From Streptomyces sp. NBC_01591 (GTDB lineage Bacteria > Actinomycetota > Actinomycetes > Streptomycetales > Streptomycetaceae): a stretch of DNA of 64,000 nucleotides. The position numbers and the translations under genes were made by a program. Positions 26,101-33,300 of the stretch are shown here, piece by piece; the stretch's first letter is position 1; each line of letters begins with the position of its first letter. Below the pieces are notes generated by a model. That model searched no databases and was not told the DNA's origin. It saw only the letters and a list, made by a program, of their open reading frames with translations. Location of the stretch: the NCBI RefSeq assembly GCF_035918155.1, contig NZ_CP109327.1, positions 7,068,001 through 7,132,000 on the forward strand, read 5' to 3'.

Positions 26101-26602
26101 CACCTTCGCGGCATGCCAGCCCAGCTACCACATGAAGCAGGCAGCGGGCGGGAAGTGGCAGTTGCGCGCGGTACTTTCCGTGCCCGTCCCCGGCCACTCC
26201 AGCCCGCTGCTTGCTTCAGTCGCGGAGCGCTCAAACCTCGCGCTCGCCGCCTCCGCCGCCACCAGCCCGGACACCCTGTCCAGACAGGGAACGGACACGG
26301 CGGACACCCCGTCCGGCACCCTGCCCGGACAGCGCCCGTCCGCCGCCACTGACCTGCCCGGACCCCGCCCGGACACCCCGTCCGGACACGCCCCGGACAC
26401 CTCCGGGGACGTCGTTGAGGCGGTGGCCGCGCTGCTCACCAGCCCCGACTTCCTCGACCGCTTCGCCGGCGCCCTGGAGACCAGGGAAGCCGAACGCACC
26501 GCAGCCCGGGAAGAGGTCGAGCGGCTCACCGCAGCCCTGGCCCCGGCCCGCCAAGAGATCGCCGCCAGCATGGCCGGCACCGTGATGAGGGGAGAGGCCT
26601 GA
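23168..26602 (+). CDS. Head polyprotein: MuF-like, 2H phosphoesterase, capsid protease, winged helix
   Basis: 1,144 residues from GTG 23168. GGAGG at proper spacing selects it over ATG 23138, and it overlaps the previous gene by 8 bases. Order: MuF-like head morphogenesis region ending CNCRC (246-250); 2H phosphoesterase/LigT-like domain (~298-455) with H324-L-T and H422-V-C; capsid maturation protease-like region (~475-730, DEMLMGHEGAELAG, APLGVSVDLDAVDVEF); winged helix (~748-800, VANALGITMESARGHLSRA); a conserved domain (~895-1015, MNVGHHRDGAECETASCQFDD) seen in actinophage proteases; a scaffold-like tail. Probably cleaved during head assembly. The Cys in the second 2H motif departs from the usual HxS/T. 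Confidence 0.85.
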   Translation: MDDALQDALDAAEEAVAAEVGDVLAEVADEFAASLDAATEIVAARFSVAGIARMWGARVPRLVRRLLGVAETAANQAATDADATLPAGWDDLPGRYDEDRELPPTLGDYVTTTEHLLRAVGDRLAAVAVDELAAGVDAGDTIDQLRTRLRNAFAREGAQLGPGREERIARTEAARAWNTATLAAAQALTGPNRPLVKQWLSRRDPDVRDSHAEVNGQLRLIDEPFTVAGVPMSAPGDPIAPPELVCNCRCALALARADQVAAYESQTPAENQLTNPRKEPSVPDHVTAAADGSHRQGAMIALMPTPKDAERLAVEGGEPAEELHLTLYFLGDNGQDWTEDQRNELIGNIQARAADMKPITARAFGAAHWNAGSDSPSWVWSIGDNQNPVISLNHPHWHATHAVGQARDLPDIPAQHSPWAPHVCAAYSDDPALLAALEERLGPVTFDRLRIAFAGDYTDIPLGPPEAPMEPEETTADGMPTRAWSTPDDTALAFENEETGDGRIFAAGSLYWDTAPAALQYADEMLMGHEGAELAGAIDSFARDGDRITGKGVLYTSRPAGADAAMLLEEGAPLGVSVDLDAVDVEFVDRTSPEEGSSEGYALAASLASASVMRLDDGAWLITASTGAEWTASGATLSRAQHAVQLITGPDGAVSAAALRQAFTATGVLKAAAGDPDDPENGVVVHSERTGDFLIRITRARLRGATLVAMPAYDRARIVLDPVEEQASAHPVPTTAAADLAQLLAAAPGDVHWKVVAYVSASPIAVGPRQVANALGITMESARGHLSRAATAGRLVRLARGLYVGASTIPEGAEATAAAVSTDSEDPALQDLVASAWTAMQDTDPMPAAWFQEPTAEELPPGSGGVHYSDGRVYGWVAQAGEPHAGMPGRNLTIDSLGDIDTTHFLRAKFKLDDGSLIRAGAMTMNVGHHRDGAECETASCQFDDTRTVAGIVTVGMNERGMWFSGAAGPWLSEWDRNTFAACQPSYHMKQAAGGKWQLRAVLSVPVPGHSSPLLASVAERSNLALAASAATSPDTLSRQGTDTADTPSGTLPGQRPSAATDLPGPRPDTPSGHAPDTSGDVVEAVAALLTSPDFLDRFAGALETREAERTAAREEVERLTAALAPARQEIAASMAGTVMRGEA

Positions 26603-26772
26603 TGGCTTGCTCATGCCAGAAGAACCGCAAGCAGTACGAGGTCGTCGCGGCCGGAGGGAAGGTGGTGTTCACCACGGGCTCGAAGCCCACAGCCGACTCC
26701 GTGGCCAAGCGCTACCCGGGCAGCGAGGTCCGGGAGAAGGCCAAGGCCGGGGCAACGACTGTCGCGAAGTGA
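26602..26772 (+). CDS. 56-residue basic protein
   Basis: MACSCQKNRKQYEVVAAGGK, then SKPTADSVAKRYPGSEVREK. ATG overlaps the polyprotein stop. CSC near the start. Small Lys-rich proteins like this are common just before capsid genes in actinophages. Confidence 0.65.
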   Translation: MACSCQKNRKQYEVVAAGGKVVFTTGSKPTADSVAKRYPGSEVREKAKAGATTVAK

Positions 26773-26776
26773 AGAC

Positions 26777-26812
26777 CTCCGGGGCTGCACGTCACGGTGT
26801 GCAGCCCCGGAG
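26777..26812 (+). terminator. Strong hairpin terminator before the capsid promoter
   Basis: Perfect 14-bp stem CTCCGGGGCTGCAC (26777-26790) / GTGCAGCCCCGGAG (26799-26812), eight-base loop, four bases after the stop. It can also serve the convergent gene 26825-27028. It isolates the portal/protease operon from the capsid operon. Confidence 0.75.
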
Positions 26813-26824
26813 TGCCTTCAGGTG

Positions 26825-27028
26825 CTATGCCTTGCTGTCCTTCCTCAGCGGGCCGGGCAGGGGCGGCATGCCGGGCGGCTCCAGGAGATCCAGGAGCTGC
26901 TCCAGGAGCCACTCCCGGGGCTTCTCCGCGAGAGCCTCACGTAGACGCTGCCTCCGCAGGCCGCTCATCTCGTCCGCTACCTGGCGCTCCACCTGCCGCT
27001 GAATGTCTCGAATCGTCGTGTCGCTCAT
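26825..27028 (-). CDS. Small helical protein antisense to the late operon
   Basis: 67 residues from ATG 27028. MSDTTIRDIQRQVERQVADEMSGLRRQRLREALAEKPREW, mostly amphipathic helix with charged heptads. The only leftward gene inside the head/tail cluster, fitted between the terminator and the capsid promoter. Could be a cargo or regulatory gene. Confidence 0.6.
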   Translation of the reverse strand: MSDTTIRDIQRQVERQVADEMSGLRRQRLREALAEKPREWLLEQLLDLLEPPGMPPLPGPLRKDSKA

Positions 27029-27135
27029 GCAGGGACCGTAGAGGCAACGGCGGCAGCCCTCGACCAGTTCGCGTGAATCCGGCGGCCTTGCGAGGCGCCG
27101 GACCTTGACACCAGCCCGTCGACCACAACGCGGGC

Positions 27136-27205
27136 TAAGATTCACAGCACTGACGACCGCTGGTTCTGGGCCGGGTCCTCCAAGGCACTCATTGGAGACC
27201 CACCC
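27136..27205 (+). promoter_or_regulatory. Late promoter/leader element 1 (capsid)
   Basis: TAAGAT (27136-27141) as -10, then core GCTGGTTCTGGGCCGGG starting 27159. A hairpin GGGTC-c-TCCAA / TTGGA-GACCC spans 27173-27201 and holds the ribosome site GGAG in its 3' arm. Core to ATG distance is 47 bases. Confidence 0.75.
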
Positions 27206-28843
27206 ATGGACCCGTTCGAGCTTCCCGACGACATCACCACCCTCTCCGACGATGAGCTGTCCACGCTCCTGGAGGGGGCCGTCGAGGCCTTCGACACCCG
27301 CAGCACCAGCAGCGTCGTCACCCCGAAGGACCTGGAGCAGATCCGGGCCCTCGCTGCCGGTGTTGAGAACATCCGTACCGAGCAGGCCGCCCGCCACGAG
27401 GCCGCCACCCAGGCCGCGGCCGAGATCGACGCCCTCGCGGCACAGGTCCGCGGAGGCGACCCGGAGCCGGAGCCCGCCGCCGACACCGTCGAGTCCGCCG
27501 AGCAGTCCGAGCCCGTGGCCGCCGAACCGGAGCCGGAGCCGGAGCCCCAGACTGCGACTGCCTCCCTCGTCTCCCGTCCCGCCCTCAACCTGTCCGGTGT
27601 TCGCCGCCGCCAGCCCAACGTGCTCCCGCCGCCGCCGGCCCCGACGACCGTCATCACGGCGGCCGTTGACGTCCCCGGTTACACCCCGGGCGCGGCCCTG
27701 GACTTCGACGACATCACCAAGGGCATCACCTCCCGCGCGACCGCCCTCAAAACCGCCGGCGGTGGTGTCGGGCAGGTGATCAGCTACCGGCACCCGTACG
27801 AGCAGAGCCTGATCGTCACGGACTCGTCGTCGGCGCCGGAGGGGACCACGGTCACGCTCGCCGCGTCGAACCAGCGGCGCCTCCCGCAGCAGGAACTGAC
27901 CGCGTCCGGCGGGTGGTGCGCTCCCTCCTATACGGTCTACGACCTGACGGGCGTGGCGTGCCCGGACATGCTGTGGGACGCCCCGGAGATCCAGTTGTCC
28001 CGCGGCGGTCTGCGCTACTACAAGCCGCTGTCCCTGGACGTCGCCGCGCTCACGTGGGTGCACACCGAGGCCGACGACATCGCGGGTGCCGAAAAGCCCT
28101 GCTACAAGATCCCGTGCCCGGACCCGACCGAAGTCCGGTGCCGCGCGATCGGCGTGTGCCTGGAGTCCGGCATCCTGACGCAGCGCCACTTCCCGGAGCT
28201 CGTTTCCTGGTACCTGCGCAACGCCATGGTCGCGCACGAGATTCGCCTCAGGCAGGAGTTGTTCCAGGACGCCCTGAACACGGCGACCCAGGTGACGATG
28301 CCGGTGTCGTTCGGTGCGCTGTCCGCCGTGTACGCCGCGGTGGCGCTCCAGGCCGCCGACGTCATCGAGCGCCACAGCCTGTGTGAGTCCACCGCCCTTG
28401 AGGTGGTGTTCCCCTGGTGGTCCAGGAATTTGTTCCTGGCGGACCTGGCCCGCCGTAACGGCGTCTCCCCGAGCGAGGTGACCGAGGCCCAGGTCCAGGG
28501 CCTGTTCACCCCGCTCGGTGTCCGCGTGCAGTGGGCGCGCGGCCTGGCCCCGGCCGTCCCGACCGACATCGGCGGGAAGACCCCGGCCACCGGATGGCCC
28601 GACGCCGTCAAGTTCCTCATGTACCCGGCCGGTTCGCTCCAGATCGGCCGCGGCGAAGAGGTCAACCTCGGCGCCATCCACGACAGTTCAAAGTTCAAGT
28701 TCAACGATTACACAGCCCTGTTCACGGAAGAGTGCAGCACGCTCGTCGACCGGTCCGTCGACACGAGGCTCGTCACCGTCCCGACATGCCCGGACGGGTC
28801 CACCGGCGCCCAGCTCGAAATGGTCTGCGCCTCCGGCAGCTGA
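27206..28843 (+). CDS. Major capsid protein
   Basis: 545 residues from ATG 27206. The acidic N-terminal ~150 residues (SDDELSTLLEGAVEAFDTR, EPEPEPEP linker) look like a built-in delta/scaffold domain removed on maturation. The rest (VISYRHPYEQSLIVTD, ASGGWCAPSYTVYDL, PLSLDVAALTWVHTEADD, VSWYLRNAMVAHEIRLRQELF) is an HK97-type capsid as found in actinophages. It follows the protease and has its own promoter/leader. Confidence 0.85.
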   Translation: MDPFELPDDITTLSDDELSTLLEGAVEAFDTRSTSSVVTPKDLEQIRALAAGVENIRTEQAARHEAATQAAAEIDALAAQVRGGDPEPEPAADTVESAEQSEPVAAEPEPEPEPQTATASLVSRPALNLSGVRRRQPNVLPPPPAPTTVITAAVDVPGYTPGAALDFDDITKGITSRATALKTAGGGVGQVISYRHPYEQSLIVTDSSSAPEGTTVTLAASNQRRLPQQELTASGGWCAPSYTVYDLTGVACPDMLWDAPEIQLSRGGLRYYKPLSLDVAALTWVHTEADDIAGAEKPCYKIPCPDPTEVRCRAIGVCLESGILTQRHFPELVSWYLRNAMVAHEIRLRQELFQDALNTATQVTMPVSFGALSAVYAAVALQAADVIERHSLCESTALEVVFPWWSRNLFLADLARRNGVSPSEVTEAQVQGLFTPLGVRVQWARGLAPAVPTDIGGKTPATGWPDAVKFLMYPAGSLQIGRGEEVNLGAIHDSSKFKFNDYTALFTEECSTLVDRSVDTRLVTVPTCPDGSTGAQLEMVCASGS

Positions 28844-28925
28844 CACCCCCCAAACGTGGCTGGTCCCAGGGTCGAGGGCACCCCCGGGGCCAGCCACCCC
28901 CTCACCACGTACACGGAGGTGGGCG

Positions 28926-29774
28926 ATGCCGCCCGCAGGTCTGAGCAAGGCCGTCCAGGCCATCGGCGGGTCGCCGCTTCCCCATGGCATCCTCGGCGGC
29001 TGCGCCACAGTGCAGGACGTCGAAGACCCGCACGAACTCATGGGAGTCGAGTGGCTGGCTCTCGGCTGCTGCCCGGTACTCGACTGGCAGGACCCGTGCC
29101 TCACGGATGAGTCCCCCGGCGACGAGAGCCCCGGAGCCCCCCAGGAGAAAGAGTTTTGCCGCCCCCAGACGGAGCACGCCGCCCCGTTCACTGTGTACGC
29201 CGGTTCCGAATGCTCCGCACTCGGCTGGTCGTACAAGGAGGCGCGGGCCCAGGCCGAAGCATCCCTTGAGCTGGGGGAACAGGCCGCGATCGAGGCCGGG
29301 TTCATGCGGCTGAAGCTCACACGGGACGCCGTCGACCTGACCCCGCCCGAGGGCCCGCTGTCGATCGCCCAGGGCGTCGCCGTCCTGGAAGGATGCCTCG
29401 CCGAGTCATACGGCGGCATCGGCACCCTCCACGTTCCCGCCGGCGCTGCCGCACTCCTGGGCTGCTGCAACCTCGTACGGGAAGACCCGGCGACCGGCAC
29501 CCTGCGCACGCTCGCCGGGAACTGCGTGGTCATCGGGGCCGGGTACAGCTCGATGAACGCCGGCCCGGGTGGGATTCCTGCGGATCCGGGCACGGCGTGG
29601 CTGTACATCACCGGCCCGCTCGTCATCCGCCGCGGCCCGGTCGACGTGATCCCGGACCGGCCCGGCCCGTCGGTGAACATCCGCAACAACGACAGGCAAG
29701 TTCTCGCCGAGAGAACGGTAGTTGTCGCCACTACTTGTACCGTCTGCGCGGTTCAGATCCGAGTCTGCGAATGA
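28926..29774 (+). CDS. Capsid-associated structural protein
   Basis: 282 residues from ATG 28926, GGAGG upstream. Cys-rich N-terminal half (GGCATVQDVED, LGCCPVLDWQDPC, SECSALGW) and HVPAGAAALLGCCNLV, NIRNNDRQVLAERTVVVATTCTVCAVQIRVCE near the end. Likely a head shell or connector protein; no precise family recognised. Confidence 0.6.
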   Translation: MPPAGLSKAVQAIGGSPLPHGILGGCATVQDVEDPHELMGVEWLALGCCPVLDWQDPCLTDESPGDESPGAPQEKEFCRPQTEHAAPFTVYAGSECSALGWSYKEARAQAEASLELGEQAAIEAGFMRLKLTRDAVDLTPPEGPLSIAQGVAVLEGCLAESYGGIGTLHVPAGAAALLGCCNLVREDPATGTLRTLAGNCVVIGAGYSSMNAGPGGIPADPGTAWLYITGPLVIRRGPVDVIPDRPGPSVNIRNNDRQVLAERTVVVATTCTVCAVQIRVCE

Positions 29775-30304
29775 ACGACGTGATCCGCATCCAGCCCACC
29801 CGCGGGCGCCGCATCGACTTCGCGCGGTGGGCAGTCGTCCAGCGGCCGAAGGTCGACACCGTCGGCGTCCACGAGTTCGGCGTACCCGCGAGGCTGTTCG
29901 CCGGTATGCCGGAGAGCATCCTCATCGGCTCGATCGTCGACGGCCACCGGTACGTCTCTCCCGAGGAGGACGCCACCCTGGGTCGCCCGGGACCGGGCGC
30001 CAGTGGCCCGGCGGTCCCGACCGTTGCGACCGTGGTGGGGGAGAGCGGGCCGGAGACCATCATCCCGCTCACCCGCCCCGACCGCTCCCGCCAGCTCGCC
30101 AAGATTTCGGGCCTTGAGCAGCTGCTCGGCACGGCCGTACCCGAGCCCTCCAGCGGCGCAGCCACCCCGGATAGCGACCGAAGTGACTCAACTTCCAATA
30201 AGGCAGACGGCGGGGGCGAGAACTCCTGCGACGTCTGCCAGCGCACATTCACCACCCCCCGCGGCCGGGACGCTCACCGCCGCCAGGTCCACCCGGAGGC
30301 GTGA
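29771..30304 (+). CDS. Head-region protein with TMP-like motif and C2H2 zinc finger
   Basis: 177 residues, ATGA overlap. Residues ~95-125 read VGESGPETIIPLTRPDRSRQLAKISGLEQLL, matching the C-terminal GEAGPEVVIPLTRPARARQLAEQSGL of the tape-measure protein here. The C-terminus carries CDVCQRTF...RDAHRRQVH, a canonical C-x2-C-x12-H-x4-H zinc finger. Possibly a head-tail joining or scaffold-like factor. Confidence 0.65.
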   Translation: MNDVIRIQPTRGRRIDFARWAVVQRPKVDTVGVHEFGVPARLFAGMPESILIGSIVDGHRYVSPEEDATLGRPGPGASGPAVPTVATVVGESGPETIIPLTRPDRSRQLAKISGLEQLLGTAVPEPSSGAATPDSDRSDSTSNKADGGGENSCDVCQRTFTTPRGRDAHRRQVHPEA

Positions 30305-30307
30305 GCC

Positions 30308-33300
30308 ATGCCCGTTGAGCCCGTACCCTGCACCGTGCCCGAGCCCGAGCCGCCGACACCGTCGTGCTGTGCCCCTGGGGTCGCCTCGACGGGCCTGTGC
30401 CTCGCGAACGGCACCCCTATTGCTGTCCTGGCCGTCACCGCCTGCGCCGACTGCGGCACCGCGGCTGCTGCGCCGGAGATGACTGGCTGGCTCAACCTCC
30501 TGACCGGCGCCTACACGGCCGGTCCGCCCCCGGCCGGCACCGAGGCATGTGCCGGGCAGCCCCAGCAGTTCGAGGTCGGGCAGTGGTGCGACCTGGACGC
30601 CGAGGGCGAGGTCATCGCCCCCGTCCTGGTCGAGTACGAGTACGACGACAACGGGCAGCTCATCGGCGTCCGGACCCTCACCCCGGGCGGCGACCCGTAC
30701 ACGGTGACCGGCACCCTGGGTATCTGCCCCGGCCCGGTCGATGACGTCGAGTACGTGATCCTCTGCGACACCGGCACCGACGGCACCGTGACCGAGTTTC
30801 TGCGGCAGCTCACGCCGAGCGGGGACGGCACCAGTACGACGCGGGACACCCTGCTGGACGGCACCACGGCGTACACCCCAGTCGGCCGTGTCGGTACGTG
30901 TGCGGGCTCGCTCGTTCCCTGCGGAACCGGTACCGGTGGCACGCCGGGGGTTTCCGGCCCGATCACCAGCGGCGCCGAGACACTGTCCTCCGTCGCCCTC
31001 GCTCGGCCGATCAAGCCGGCGACCGAGCACGAGGTGCCCGGCATGGGCGCACTCATCACCGGCGGCTCCTGGCACATGCCCGCCACCAAGTGCGGTGTGA
31101 GCACGTCCGGCGAGGACCACGGCCTGGGCGCCCTCAAGCTGCCGGCTGTGCCGCGCCCGATCTGTGACGCGGGCACCGTGAAGGTCACCATCCGGCTCAA
31201 CTACGCCCAGGAGGGCCCCGACGCCGGGCAGGCATCCACGGGCGCCCTGTTCCTGATGTACCACCAGCCGGACGGCAGTGCCGTGCAGGCCGGCGCCCAC
31301 CCGTTCCCGCAGAACACCCCCGCCGGCTCGACCGGAACCCGGGAGGTCATTGCGACGATCCCCGCGGACCGTCTGGCCGCCGGCGAGGTGTACGCCGTCG
31401 TCAGCGCCGAGACCTGGCAGAAGTCGTTCAACGTCCCCCCGAAGTGCAAGGCGTGGACGTTCTCCGAGTGGTCGGCCGAGTTCGCCTATGACGTGACCGG
31501 CTGCCCGGAGCTTCCGCCTCCGCCGCTCGCCCAGCTCGTCAAGGTCTGCCCGACAGACCCGATCCCGGTCACAGTGGAGCCCGGGAAGGACACCGAGGTC
31601 GCCGTTCTCTGCAACACCGACCAGGACGGCACGGTCACCGAGTTCCTCCGCGCCTACCAGGTCGACTCGGAGAGCGGACAGGTCGGCGTCGTTGCGGACA
31701 CGCTCCTCGACGGCATCACCCCGTACGAGCCGCTCGGCGAGGTCGGCGTCTGCCAGCCGGAGCCGTGCGCCTCCACCGTGCAGGTCCTCAAGCTGTGCGA
31801 CCTGAACCCCGACGTCACGCCGAACGAGGACGGGAAGCGCTGTGCCGTGCCGTTCTTGCGTCATCTCGTTGACGACTGCACCGGCGCCCTGGTCGAGACC
31901 CGCGACACCGCCATGGACGGCACCACGCCCTATGAGCCGGTGAAGGTCGTCGACTGCGGCAGCGGCGGCGTCCCCGCGCTGTCCGAGCTCCTGTGGCCGC
32001 AGACCGGCATTGCCGAGGATCCCGCCGGGGTGGCGCGGCAGGACTTCATCTACACCGTCACCAACCCGCAGACCGACGAGGTCGCCCACGTCAAACTGCA
32101 CGCGAGCAGCGCCGCACCAGGCGGGTGCGGCACGTACGACCCGGCGAACCCGGTCTTCAACAATCCGACGGTGTACACGCTCGTCCTGGACGACGTCGCC
32201 CAGCAGATGAGCACGTTCCGCCTGGACTTGCTCGATTTCGATGTGTTCGAGGGCATCACCAACCTGAGCCCGATCCCGTCCCGCGTCGAGGGTGACGTCA
32301 CCTGGACCGGGTCGACGATCAAGGCGAACCAGAGCAACATCATGGCCTACGTCTACTTCGATAGCCCGCCCGCGCAGATCGCGTACCGGTACGGCAACAC
32401 GGGCGGCGGCTCCGCCTGCTCCGCGGTGCGCTTCCAGGGCATGAAGCTTGTCCCGGACGGCTGCTGCGGCTGCTCGGCGAACGGCGGCGGGCAGGAGCCG
32501 TGCCGTGACTCGTCCTCGACCCTGCTGTGCGACACCGTCGCGCAAGAGGCCGTCACGGTCTTTGATCCCGTCAACCGGCCCGGGGCGGATGGGTGGGAGA
32601 TCGTCTCCTACACCGGCTACGGGCCCGGCTACGAGCCCGAGGCGGCGATCCCGTACCCGGTGCCCCACCCGGCCGGGAACCCCGCGTACATGGGCGTACG
32701 GTCCGACCTGAGCATCGGTCCTGGGCCCAGCTACGCCAGCTACGACACTGCCCCGGTCCGCTGGGTGATGCGCAAGACGTTCGATGCTCCGGAGGACGGG
32801 GTCGCGGTCGTCAGCTCGACCACCTTCCGTGGCGACGGCGGCGCCAGGGTCCGTATCAACGGCCAGGACGCCGGGATGTACGGGCAGTGGAACATGCCCG
32901 CGACCAGCGGCACCGCACAGATCCCGGTCACGGCCGGGCCTAACGTCGTAGAGATCGAAGTCCGCGACGGGGCTGGCGAGAACTGGATCCAGGGCCGCCT
33001 GGACATCGTGATGACCCGCACCGTGCAGTTCATGCGGCGCACGGTCGTGGACTGCGAGACCGGCGCCACGGTCAGCGTCGTCGACACCACTCTCGACGGC
33101 GCCCCGTACACAGTCGTCGGCGAGGTCGGGCAGTGCGAGCCCGTTGCCGAGTGCTGCGAGCAGCCCCCGCCGGAGCAGCGCGTCGACGTCGAGACCGAAC
33201 TGCTGTGTATCCGCGACGAGGCCAGCGGCGACGTCCTCGGCCAGGTCGTGGTCGAGCGGGTCTATGACGACCAGACCGGCGACCGCCTGGAGCAGCGCCT

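Noticed and set aside
28518..28925. N-terminal extension of the protein at 28926
   Set aside because: The upstream frame is an out-of-frame reading of the capsid gene; GGAGG at 28916 supports ATG 28926.
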